From positions 372,001 to 436,000 of the forward strand of contig CAVVLN010000006.1 in assembly GCA_963749145.1 (NCBI GenBank): a stretch of 64,000 bases of DNA, in the 5' to 3' direction. The stretch comes from JASHPR01 sp963749145. GTDB taxonomy: Bacteria; Actinomycetota; Actinomycetes; Streptosporangiales; Streptosporangiaceae. The notes beneath the pieces were generated by a model that made no database searches, had not been told where the DNA came from, and saw only the letters and a program-made list of their open reading frames with translations. Positions 48,553 to 57,090 of this stretch are shown piece by piece; positions within the stretch are counted from its first letter, which is position 1; each line of letters opens with the position of its first letter. The position numbers and the translations under genes are program-made.

Positions 48553-50514
48553 TTGGCGCGAGCCCTGCCGACGACCGCGTCCTCTCCGGCTGGCCCGGCC
48601 GGAGAGGACGCGCCGGGCCCGCCGCGCCGCGGCCGCTGGGTCACCGCGGCGGTCCTGGCCTGCTACCTGATCGCCGCGGTGGTCGTGACCTGGCGGCTGT
48701 GGACCGATCCGGCCTCGCACACGGTGGCGGGCAATCCGAACGACGCCAACCTGTTCGCCTGGTTCGCGCGCTACGACGCCAACGCGGTCGCGCACGCCCG
48801 GCTGCCCGCGCTGGTCACGGCGGCCATGAACGCGCCGCAAGGCATCAGCCTCATGTGGAACACCTCCATCCTGCTGCCCGGCGTGCTGCTCACCCCGGTC
48901 ACCCTGCTGTTCGGCCCGCAGACTTCGCTGACCGTGCTGATGACGGCCGGCTACGCGGGGTCGGCGGCCAGCCTGTTCCTGGTGCTGCGGCGCTGGGAGG
49001 CCAGCACCGGGGCGGCGGCGCTGGCCGGCGCGCTGTACGGCTTCTCCCCGGCCCTGCTGCAGGCCTCCGTCGGCCACTACAACCTGCAGTTCGCCGTGCT
49101 GCCGCCGCTGATCGCCGACGCCGGCCTGCGGCTGTGCCTGCGATCGCGGGCCCCGGTGCGTCACGGCCTCTGGCTCGGCCTGCTGGTCACGGCGCAGCTG
49201 TTCACCGGCGAGGAACTGCTGCTGCTCACCGGGATCGCCGGGGCGCTGATCGTGGCGGTGCTCGCGCTGGGACGGCCGCGGGCGGTGCCGCGCCGGATCG
49301 CCCCGGCCGCCATCGGCCTGGGCGTCGCGGCCGGGGTCACGCTGCTGCTGGCCGGCTACGCGCTGTGGGTGCAGTTCTTCGGCCCGCTGACCCAGCGCGG
49401 CAGCTCGTTCACCCCTGACTTCTACAAGAACGACCTCACCGGGTTCGTGACCCCGTCGGGATACCTGCTGTTCCACACGGCGGCCAGCGCGGCGGCGGCC
49501 GCCCGGTACCAGGGCGGCCCGCCAGAGTACCTCGGCTACCTGGGCTGGCCGCTGATCGCGGTGCTGGCCGTCATCGCGCTGGCCTGCTGGCGTCGGCCGG
49601 CCATCCGGGCCACCGCGGTGACCCTGGCCGCGCTCGAACTCCTGTCGCTCGGCGGCCACCCGCTGATCAGCGGCACCCCGCAGGCCGGCGTCACCCTGCC
49701 GTGGCACTGGCTCGAGGGCCTCCCGGTGCTGGGCACGGCACTGCCGGACCGGCTGTCGATCGTCGCGGACGGCGTCGCCGCCGCGCTGCTGGCGTTCGGC
49801 ATCGACCGGGCCTGGGCGTGGTCGGCGGCCCGGCGCGCGGCCGCGCCGGGCCAGGCCGCGCTGGGCCAGGCCGCGCCGCGCGAGGCCGCGCCGCGCGAGG
49901 CCGCGCCGGGCCGTGACGCGCCGGGCCGGGCCGCGCTGGAGCGTGACGCACCGGGCCGGGCCGCGCTGGAGCGTGACGCACCGGGCCGGGCCGCACCGCG
50001 GCGCTTGGGCGCCTGGCTGGGGCCGGCCGCGGCCGCGTGCGCGGTCATCGCCTGCTTGCCGCTGATCCCGCGGCCGCTCCCGGCGGCGAGCGCCGCGCGG
50101 CTCCCGGCGGGCTGGCCCGCCGCGTTCGCCGCGCTGCGCCTTCCGCCGCACGCCCGGGTCCTCGTGGTCCCGGTCCCGACGGCGACCCTCACCGACGCGC
50201 TGCGCTGGCAGGCCGACACCGGGGAGCCAGACTCGCTGATCGGCGGGTATTTCGTCGGCCCGGCCTGGAACGGGCAGGCTTACGTGGAGGGCAACGGCGT
50301 CGCCGCTACCGCCCAGTACCTGGACTCGCTGTGGGCCGGCGGCGCGGCCCTCGCGGCCCCCGCGCGGGCCCAGGTGCAGGCCGATCTGCGGGCCTGGCGG
50401 CCGGCCGCGGTGGTGGCGGTCACCGGCCCTAACTCCGCACTCGGGCACTATCTGGAAGGATTGTTCGGACGGCCGGCTTTCCGTGACGGGGGCGTCCTGG
50501 CCTGGCGCAGGTAG
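48553..50514 (+). CDS. Large GT-C-like membrane protein
   Basis: This 653-residue protein has about ten hydrophobic helices beginning VTAAVLACYLIAAVVVTWRL. The first extracytoplasmic loop has GNPNDANLFAWFARYDANAV, an Asp-rich loop as in GT-C enzymes. The C-terminal part after about residue 490 is soluble and ends GGVLAWRR. Between about 435 and 480 an Ala/Pro/Gly/Arg-rich linker is built from a 30-bp minisatellite. TTG 48553 is the start, with GAAGGAG 5 nt upstream. It probably forms an operon with the DUF2079 gene, and a role in polyprenyl-linked sugar transfer is only an inference. Confidence 0.72.
   Translation: MARALPTTASSPAGPAGEDAPGPPRRGRWVTAAVLACYLIAAVVVTWRLWTDPASHTVAGNPNDANLFAWFARYDANAVAHARLPALVTAAMNAPQGISLMWNTSILLPGVLLTPVTLLFGPQTSLTVLMTAGYAGSAASLFLVLRRWEASTGAAALAGALYGFSPALLQASVGHYNLQFAVLPPLIADAGLRLCLRSRAPVRHGLWLGLLVTAQLFTGEELLLLTGIAGALIVAVLALGRPRAVPRRIAPAAIGLGVAAGVTLLLAGYALWVQFFGPLTQRGSSFTPDFYKNDLTGFVTPSGYLLFHTAASAAAAARYQGGPPEYLGYLGWPLIAVLAVIALACWRRPAIRATAVTLAALELLSLGGHPLISGTPQAGVTLPWHWLEGLPVLGTALPDRLSIVADGVAAALLAFGIDRAWAWSAARRAAAPGQAALGQAAPREAAPREAAPGRDAPGRAALERDAPGRAALERDAPGRAAPRRLGAWLGPAAAACAVIACLPLIPRPLPAASAARLPAGWPAAFAALRLPPHARVLVVPVPTATLTDALRWQADTGEPDSLIGGYFVGPAWNGQAYVEGNGVAATAQYLDSLWAGGAALAAPARAQVQADLRAWRPAAVVAVTGPNSALGHYLEGLFGRPAFRDGGVLAWRR
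49911..50000 (+). repeat. 30-bp minisatellite, three copies, in frame
   Basis: Units at 49911, 49941 and 49971 share the core GACGC(G/A)CCGGGCCGGGCCGC. They encode ten-residue RDAPGRAALE repeats in a cytoplasmic or periplasmic linker of the membrane protein. Shorter CGCGAGGCCGCGC units precede them. Confidence 0.85.
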
Positions 50515-50611
50515 CTGGCGAAGTTACCGCCCGGTAGGATCGCCGCCTTGATCGCCGTCGCGCCGGCGTACACTGGCCACCCGCTGGCCGTCCCGGATCC
50601 CGGAGGTCGCT

Positions 50612-52795
50612 TTGGCCCTGCGCATCATCATCGGACTCGCCCTGACCGCGGCTGCGTTCGCCATCGCCGGCCGGCGGCTGTGGTGGCTCTACCGGCTCGG
50701 CCGGACCGGCCAGCCGGCGCCGGAGCGGATCCAGGGGGTCAGGGAGCACCCGGCCCGGGACGCCGGGACCGAGGTGACCGAGGTGCTCGGGCAGCGCAAG
50801 CTGCTCAAGTGGTCGGTGCCCGGGACCGCGCACTTCCTGACGTTCTGGGGCTTCATCATCCTGTTCCTGACCATCATCGAGACCTACGGCGACCTGTTCA
50901 GCAAGACCTTCGCGATCCCCGGGATCGGGCACTGGGCGTGGGTCGGCTTCCTCGAGGACCTGTTCGCGGTGGCGGTGCTGGCCGGGATCATCACGTTCGC
51001 GGTCATCCGGCTGCGGGCCGACCCGAAGCGGGAGGGCCGCACGTCGCGGTTCTCCGGCTCGCACACCGGGGCGGCCTGGCTCGTCCTGTTCCTGATCTTC
51101 CTGGTGATCGCGACGCTGCTGATCTACCGCGGCGCGCAGATCAACACCGGGGACTTCCCCTACGCCCACGGCGCGTTCGCCTCGCAGATCGTCGGCCACT
51201 GGCTGGCCCCGCTGGGCCTGACCGCGAACAAGGCCCTGGAGACCACGTTCGTCCTGGCCCAGCTCGCGGTGGTGCTCGGCTTCCTGGTGGTGCTCACCTA
51301 CTCCAAGCACCTGCACATCATCCTGGCCCCGCTGAACGTGCTGTTCTCCCGGCGCCCCAACGGCCTGGGCGCGCTGCAGCCGATGCGCTCGGGCGGCAAG
51401 GTGCTCGACTTCGAGGAGGCCGACCCGGACACCGACATCTTCGGCCGCGGCAAGATCGAGGACTTCACCTGGAAGGGCATGATGGACATGGCCACCTGCA
51501 CCGAGTGCGGGCGCTGCCAGTCGCAGTGCCCCGCCTGGGCCACGGGCAAGCCGCTGTCGCCCAAGATGCTGATCCTCGACCTGCGCGACCACGCGTTCGC
51601 GAAGGCCCCGTACCTGCTGGCCACGTCGGACGAGGAGCGAGAGAAGCTGCCGGACGCGGTCAAGGCCGAGGCGGAGCGCCCCCTGGTCGGCGGCAAGGAC
51701 GCGAACGGCGTGATCGACCCCGACGTGCTCTGGTCCTGCACGAACTGCGGCGCCTGCGTCGAGGAGTGCCCGGTCGACATCGAGCACATCGACCACATCA
51801 CCGACATGCGGCGCCATCAGGTGCTGATCGAGTCCGCGTTCCCGACCGAGGCGTCCTCGATGCTGAAGAACCTGGAGAACAAGGGCGACCCCTGGGGCAT
51901 GGGCGAGGCCAGGCGGCTGGAGTGGGCCGACGGCCTGGGCTTCGAGGTGCCGGTCGTCGACGGCCCGATCGGCGACGACGTGGAGTACCTGTTCTGGGTG
52001 GGATGCGCGGGGGCGCTGGAGGACCGGGCCCGCAAGACCACCCGGGCTATCGCCGAGCTCCTGCACACGGCCGGGGTCTCGTTCGCGGTCCTCGGCCCGG
52101 CCGAGACCTGCACCGGCGACCCGGCGCGGCGGATCGGCAACGAGTTCGTGTTCTCGATGCTCGCCCAGCAGAACATCGAGACGCTGAACGAGGCCGGGGC
52201 GCGCAAGATCGTCGCCAGCTGCCCACACTGCTTCAACACGCTCGCCAACGAGTACCCGCAACTCGGCGGGAACTACGAGGTGATCCACCACACCCAGCTG
52301 CTGGCCCGGCTGGTGACCGAGGGCAAGCTCACCCCGGTGACCCCGGTCGAGGAGAAGATCACCTACCACGATCCGTGCTTCCTCGGCCGGCACAACCGGG
52401 TCTTCACGCCGCCGCGGGAGATCATGGAGCACGTCCCCGGCGTGCGGGCCCAGGAGATGCACCGGTGCAAGGAGCGCGGTTTCTGCTGCGGCGCGGGCGG
52501 CGCGCGGATGTGGATGGAGGAGCGGATCGGCAAGCGCATCAACACCGAGCGGATCGACGAGGCGCTGGGCACCAACCCGGACACGATCTCCACCGGGTGC
52601 CCGTACTGCCTGGTCATGCTGGGCGACGCGATCAGCGCCAAGAAGAGTTCCGGCGACGCCGCTGAATCGCTCGAAGTGGTGGATGTGGCGCAGATTCTGG
52701 CACGCTCGGTCCGCCCGTCGGCCACGGCCGCCGCCGTCGGTCCGGGAGCGCCCGATTCAGCCGGGGCGGATCCGGCCCCGGACGAGTCCGGCTGA
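50612..52795 (+). CDS. Membrane-bound (Fe-S) heterodisulfide-reductase-like oxidoreductase
   Basis: This 727-residue protein resembles Rv0338c of M. tuberculosis. About five N-terminal membrane helices (to residue 250) resemble a NarI/HdrE-type quinone or haem module. Two [4Fe-4S] clusters follow (CTECGRCQSQCPAW near 297; CTNCGACVEECPVDIEH near 376). Two CCG domains complete it (FWVGCAGALEDRAR; CPHCFNTLANEYP; HDPCFLGRHN; GFCCGAGGARMWMEE). It likely moves electrons between the quinone pool and a cytosolic thiol or donor; the partner is unknown. TTG 50612 is preceded by CGGAGG at 5 nt. Confidence 0.88.
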   Translation: MALRIIIGLALTAAAFAIAGRRLWWLYRLGRTGQPAPERIQGVREHPARDAGTEVTEVLGQRKLLKWSVPGTAHFLTFWGFIILFLTIIETYGDLFSKTFAIPGIGHWAWVGFLEDLFAVAVLAGIITFAVIRLRADPKREGRTSRFSGSHTGAAWLVLFLIFLVIATLLIYRGAQINTGDFPYAHGAFASQIVGHWLAPLGLTANKALETTFVLAQLAVVLGFLVVLTYSKHLHIILAPLNVLFSRRPNGLGALQPMRSGGKVLDFEEADPDTDIFGRGKIEDFTWKGMMDMATCTECGRCQSQCPAWATGKPLSPKMLILDLRDHAFAKAPYLLATSDEEREKLPDAVKAEAERPLVGGKDANGVIDPDVLWSCTNCGACVEECPVDIEHIDHITDMRRHQVLIESAFPTEASSMLKNLENKGDPWGMGEARRLEWADGLGFEVPVVDGPIGDDVEYLFWVGCAGALEDRARKTTRAIAELLHTAGVSFAVLGPAETCTGDPARRIGNEFVFSMLAQQNIETLNEAGARKIVASCPHCFNTLANEYPQLGGNYEVIHHTQLLARLVTEGKLTPVTPVEEKITYHDPCFLGRHNRVFTPPREIMEHVPGVRAQEMHRCKERGFCCGAGGARMWMEERIGKRINTERIDEALGTNPDTISTGCPYCLVMLGDAISAKKSSGDAAESLEVVDVAQILARSVRPSATAAAVGPGAPDSAGADPAPDESG

Positions 52796-52810
52796 CCCGG
52801 CGGCACCCTG

Positions 52811-53512
52811 GTGGACTCCCGGCGGGCCGAGTCCTTCAGCGACGGCGTGTTCGCGGTCGCGATCACCGTGCTGATCTTCAACCTGCTGCCGATCGGCCGC
52901 GAGGCCCTCAGCTACCCGGTGCTGGCCAGCGCGTGGCCGCAGTACGCCGCGTACGTGGTCAGCTTCCTCACCATCGGCATCATGTGGATGAACCATCACA
53001 CGCTCTTCGGGCACGTGCGGTTCATCGACCGGCCGCTGCTGGTGCTCAACCTGCTGCTGCTCATGGGCGTGGTGGCGATCCCGTTTCCCACGGCGCTCGT
53101 GGCCGAGCACCTGACCGGCCCGCACCAGTCGGGCGGCCCGCCCGCGGCGGTGATCTACGGGGTCGTCATGATCGTGATCTCGCTCTGCTACAACGCGATC
53201 TGGGAGTACCTGGTCCGGCACGCCGCGGCGCTGGGATCGCCCAGCACCCGGCAGATGCTGCGGGAGAGCATCCCCGGATTCGGCACCGGCCCGGCCCTGT
53301 CCCGGTTCCCGCGGTGGAGCGTGGGCCTGATCGGCTACGTGGCCGGCGTGCTGCTCGCCGCGTTCGTCTCGGCCGGGGCGGCGCTGGCGGTCTACGGGGC
53401 GCTCGCGGTGTTCTACTTGTTCAACCACCTGCCCGAGCCGACCGGCGCCGAGGGCCCGGACGATGCGGACGACGCAGCGGCGCCGGAGAACTTCACGGGG
53501 TCGCCCGGGTAG
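52811..53512 (+). CDS. TMEM175-like potassium channel (DUF1211)
   Basis: This 233-residue protein has about six membrane helices and the family hallmark R-x3-FSDGVFA near its N-terminus (RRAESFSDGVFAVAITVL), which lines the pore in bacterial TMEM175 channels. WMNHHTLFGHVRFIDRPLLVLNLLLLM follows, another typical stretch. It starts at GTG 52811, 15 bp after the reductase stop. Its end overlaps the convergent histidine kinase gene by 20 bp. Ion selectivity is inferred from the family. Confidence 0.85.
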   Translation: MDSRRAESFSDGVFAVAITVLIFNLLPIGREALSYPVLASAWPQYAAYVVSFLTIGIMWMNHHTLFGHVRFIDRPLLVLNLLLLMGVVAIPFPTALVAEHLTGPHQSGGPPAAVIYGVVMIVISLCYNAIWEYLVRHAAALGSPSTRQMLRESIPGFGTGPALSRFPRWSVGLIGYVAGVLLAAFVSAGAALAVYGALAVFYLFNHLPEPTGAEGPDDADDAAAPENFTGSPG

Positions 53513-55001
53513 GCAGCCAGATGCGGACCCGGGTGCCGCGGCCCGGCCAGGATTCCAGCGTGGCCTGCCCGCCGTGGGCGCGCGCGATCGCCTGGACGAT
53601 CGACAGGCCGAGCCCGCTGCCGCCAGTGCCGCTGCCGCCGGTGCCGCTGCCGCCGGTGCCGCTGCCGCCGGTGCCGCTGCCGGCCGGGGCCGGACCGGCC
53701 GTCGGGGCCGTCGCCGTTCCCGCCACCCTCGCCCCGGTCCGCGGCGCGGTGGAACCGGTCGAACGCTCGCGCGGCGTCCTCGGCGGACATGCCGGGCCCG
53801 GCGTCCGCCACCTCGAGCAGCACCCCGCCGGTCAGGGCGCCGAGCCGCACCGCCACCGGGGTCGTCACCGGCGTGTGCGCGCGGATGTTGCCGAGCAGGT
53901 TGGCCAGCACCTGCCGGATCCGGGGCTCGTCCACCACTGCGACCAGCCGCGGCGGGGCCTCGGCCCGCACCGGCCGCTCCGGCTCGACCGCGGCCGCGTC
54001 CGCCACCGCGTCGCGCACCACCCCGGCCAGGTCGGTCTCGGTCAGGTCGAGTGAGGAGGTCCGGTCCAGCCGGGCCAGCTCCAGCAGCTCGGCCACGAGC
54101 GTGCTCATCCGCTGCGCCTCCTGCTCGATCCGGCGCATCGCATTGGGCAGCTGGTCGGGGCCGAGCGCGCCCTGCCGGTACAGCTCGGCGTACCCGCGGA
54201 TGGTGGTCAGCGGCGTGCGCAGCTCGTGCGAGGCGTCGGCGGCGAACTCGCGCACCTTCTGCTCCGAGCGCAGCCGCGCGCCGAACGCCTGCTGGATCCG
54301 GTCGAGCATGGTGTTGATGGCCTGCCCGAGCCGCCCACCTCGGTGTTGTCGTCCGCGCCGGCCACGCGCGCGGCCAGGTCGCCCCGGGAGGTGATCTCGT
54401 TGGCCGTGCTCGCCATCTGATCCAGCGGCTCCAGGCCCCGGCCGATCAGCCAGCCGCCGCCGATCGCCAGCAGCGCGAGCAGCGCCCCGCCGGTGATCAG
54501 CTCGGCGATGACCACCCCGCTGACCTGGCCGGTCACGGTGTCGGTCGAATGCGCCACGACCAGGACGTAGGTGCCCAGCGGCACCGTGAACCCGGCCTTG
54601 ATCAGGTCGGCGGCGCGGATCGCGCGCGCCACGGCCCGGACCTTGTCGCCGTCCGGCAGCGTGAGCGTGGCCGGCTGGCTGCGGAACTGCGACCGGTAGT
54701 CGGCCAGGCTCATCTGGCCCAGGACGGTGGAGAGCTGGCTGGCCTGGCCACCCGAGGTGAGCACCACGACCTGACCGGTGCGCACCGACCAGGCCTCGGC
54801 CAGGTAGCCGCCGGTGTTGCCGGCCAGCGCCTCGGGGGTGCGCGCCGAGGCGGCGACCAGGTCGTTGTTGAACTGGCCGCCGAGCTTACGGCTGAGCACG
54901 CTGGTGGTGACCGCGCCCATGATGAGCAGAAACACGGCGGTTACGGCGATCAGCAGGATCAGCATCCGCGCGCGCAGCGACAGCCTGCGGGAACCGGTCA
55001 T
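53493..55001 (-). CDS. Sensor histidine kinase, OmpR-partner type (two frameshifts)
   Basis: This is a membrane sensor kinase with an N-terminal helix (ARMLILLIAVTAVFLLIMGAV), an extracytoplasmic sensor (about 35-165), a second helix (ELITGGALLALLAIGGGWLI) and HAMP. The phosphoacceptor is in FAADASHELRTPLTTIRGYAE, and N- and G-boxes are VLANLLGNIRAHTP and VADAGPGMS, then SGLGLSIVQAIARAHGG. One base is missing near 54335 in the HAMP region (EVG to RLGQAINTM), and the frame slips again near 53715 before the last G-box. Restored length is about 502 residues. Inside the ATP lid are four GGSGT repeats. It follows its regulator at 9 bp. Confidence 0.88.
53614..53673 (-). repeat. 15-bp minisatellite in the kinase ATP lid, four copies
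   Basis: CCGCTGCCGCCGGTG is repeated four times (the first unit has A at position 12), plus a partial copy. On the coding strand it encodes GGSGT pentads directly before the GLGLSIV box. Confidence 0.9.
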
Positions 55002-55010
55002 CGCCCCGCC

Positions 55011-55767
55011 TCAGCCGCCGGTCCCCGTCGTCATCCGGGGCCGGCCTGCCCCGCTCGGGCAGCCGGAGGCTGTAGCCCACCCCGCGCTGGGTGTGGATCA
55101 GCGGCGGGCCGAGCGGGTCCAGCTTGCGTCGGAGGTAGCTGACGTAGGTCTCGACGATCTGGGACTCGCCGGCGTAATCCCAGCCCCAGACGTTCTCGAG
55201 CAGCTGGGCCCGGGTGAGCACCCGCCCCTGATGCCGCAGCAGGTAGGCGAGCAGGCGGAACTCGGTGGGCGACAGCTCGACCGGGACGCCGGCCCGGCGC
55301 ACCGTCCACCGGGCCTCGTCCAGCTCCAGGTCCCCGGCACGCAGGATGTCCCCGTCACCGTCCGGCGCTGCGCCGTGCGCGCCGCGGGAGGCCCGGCGCA
55401 ACACCGCCCGGACCCTGGCCACCAGCGCCTCGACGGAGAAGGGCTTCGTGACATAGTCGTCGCCGCCGAGCGCCAGGCCCCTGACGGTGTCGGACGAGGT
55501 GTCCCGGGCGGTCAGGAAGATGACCGGGACCTCGTTGCCGCCCGCGCGCAGTCGGCGGCATACCTCGAAGCCGTCCATGTCCGGCAGCATCACGTCGAGC
55601 ACGATCAGGTTCGGCCGGTCGGCCTCGGCCTGCCGGAGTGCCTCCTTGCCGGTGGCCGCCGTGGTCACCGAGCAGCCGTGAAACTTCAGCGCGACCTGGA
55701 CGAGCTCGCGGATGTTCGGCTCGTCGTCGACGACGAGCACCTGGGGGATCTGGTCATGGTCAGTCAT
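55011..55767 (-). CDS. OmpR/PhoB-family response regulator
   Basis: The receiver domain has the acidic pair VVDDEPNI, phosphoacceptor Asp in LIVLDVMLPDMDGFEV, Thr in IFLTARDT and Lys in DDYVTKPFSVEAL. The winged-helix output domain reads VELSPTEFRLLAYLLRHQGR, then VETYVSYLRRKLD and HTQRGVGYSLRLP. The open frame runs past the expected end to 54886. Removing one base from the CCCC run at 55022-55025 gives a stop at 55011, a 251-residue protein ending 9 bp before the kinase start. That is the end I report. ATG 55767 is the start. Confidence 0.9.
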
Positions 55768-55873
55768 GGGCTATCGGGATCATTCTCGCGCGCCGGACGG
55801 CGTACAACGTCATCCGGGGCGTAATGCCCCGGATGACGCCGGGCGGGCCGGGCCGCTGGCTAGGAGCCGCTGG

Positions 55874-56788
55874 CTAGGAGCCGGTGGCCGGGCTGGGGGA
55901 GGGGCTGGGCGAGGCGGCCGCGGCGGGCCGGATCACGATCAGCCTGGCGTCGTAGACCCCGCTGACCACGGGGCCGCCGGCGAACACCTGCTCGCCGTCG
56001 GACAGCGTGCTGGCGGTGACCTTGTTGCGGTCCTGGCGGATCACGGTGTTGCTCTGCAGCACCCAGGTCCACGTGGTGCCGTCCGCGGCCTGGACGACCA
56101 CGTCGCTGCCGCTGACCGTGTCGATCGTGCCGCGCTCGTAGGCGATCGTGTGGTACCCGCTCTGGGTCTTGAACGTGAACTCGCCGTGGATGCCGCCGAG
56201 CAGCCGGATCCCCCGCAGCCGGTGGCGGCACAGCCGCAGCACGGTCTGGGCCGCGTACGGGTGCCCGTTCGCCCGGAGCCTCGCGGCCCGGGCCAGGCAC
56301 GGGTGATCCGTGCCGGACGTGCTGGCCGCGGCCGTGCCGAAGCTGGTGGCGGCCGCCGCGGAAGCCGGCGAGGAGGCCGAGCTGAGCAGCGCGTTCAGCT
56401 GGGCGGCCTGGCCGGTGGGCCCGGCCGTCGCCGGGGAGGTGCTGCCGGAGAGCTGGGTGGCCGCGAAGGCGCCGCCGCCGGCCAGCACCGCGACCAGCGC
56501 CAGGCCCGCTCCCCACCACATGGCCCGGCCGCGGCGCCGCGGCGAGGACGGGGGCGCGGGGGTGGGCCCGCCGGCCGGGTGACCGGGCTGGCCCCAGCCG
56601 GAGCCGGGCTGGCCCCAGCCAGACGCGGGCGGAGCGGGATGACCCCAGCCCGGCGCCTGTCCGGGCTGGCTCCCGCCCGGGCCGGGCGGGCCGGAGGGCT
56701 GTCCGGGCTGGCCGCCGGCTGGCCCGAGTTCCTGAGTCGGCCAGAAGTCCTGCGGATCGCCGCCTGGCGGCTGCTGCATGTTGTCCAT
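55874..56788 (-). CDS. Membrane-anchored DUF5666-like protein
   Basis: This 304-residue protein has a cytoplasmic Pro/Gly/Gln-rich N-terminus with repeated GWGQPG units (about 1-85), then RRRGR and one membrane helix (AMWWGAGLALVAVLAGGGAFAA). A Ser/Thr/Ala linker follows, and then a C-terminal beta-rich domain (GGIHGEFTFKTQ, GTIDTVSGSDVVVQAADGTT, NTVIRQDRNKVTASTLSDGE) resembling DUF5666. The function is unknown, with a location outside the membrane. ATG 56788 (MDNMQQPPGGDP) is the most sensible start. It lies downstream of the two-component genes on the same strand and might be a target. Confidence 0.65.
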   Translation of the reverse strand: MDNMQQPPGGDPQDFWPTQELGPAGGQPGQPSGPPGPGGSQPGQAPGWGHPAPPASGWGQPGSGWGQPGHPAGGPTPAPPSSPRRRGRAMWWGAGLALVAVLAGGGAFAATQLSGSTSPATAGPTGQAAQLNALLSSASSPASAAAATSFGTAAASTSGTDHPCLARAARLRANGHPYAAQTVLRLCRHRLRGIRLLGGIHGEFTFKTQSGYHTIAYERGTIDTVSGSDVVVQAADGTTWTWVLQSNTVIRQDRNKVTASTLSDGEQVFAGGPVVSGVYDARLIVIRPAAAASPSPSPSPATGS

Positions 56789-57090
56789 GCCAGCGAGACT
56801 GCCGTGCCGGGCTGGGACCGCAGCCTGCGGACCCTGGGAGCAGCCTGTGAACGCCCAGAAAATTGCCCTGGGGTTGCTTCGCCCGCCAGTCACCGGCCGG
56901 TCCGCCCGTCACGGCCCACCCACACGTCACCGCCCGCCCGCCGGCCCGCCCGCCCGTCACGGCCCGCCCGCCCGGCCGCCCGTCACGGCCCGGCCGCCCG
57001 TCACGGCCCGGCCGCCCCTCACGCCCGCCCGCCGTCACCGGCCCGCCCGCCGTCACCGGCCCGCCCGCCCGGCCGGGTCCCGCGGCCGTG
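56789..57090. other. 302-bp intergenic, CCGCCCGTCACGG-repeat region
   Basis: From about 56895 to 57075 a degenerate motif CCCGTCACGGCCCG recurs about eight times at spacings of roughly 16-24 bp, on DNA with extreme strand asymmetry (C-rich on the plus strand). No gene or terminator is distinct. Confidence 0.55.

Noticed and set aside
46678..50448. Very long minus-strand open frame (over 1200 codons) opposite the two membrane-protein genes
   Set aside because: Antisense shadow of GC-rich genes: Arg/Gly/Gln-rich with no domain, while the plus strand encodes clear membrane proteins.
50548..52665. Plus-strand frame overlapping the Fe-S reductase in a second frame
   Set aside because: It lacks any motif, whereas the 50612 frame carries all the cluster ligands.
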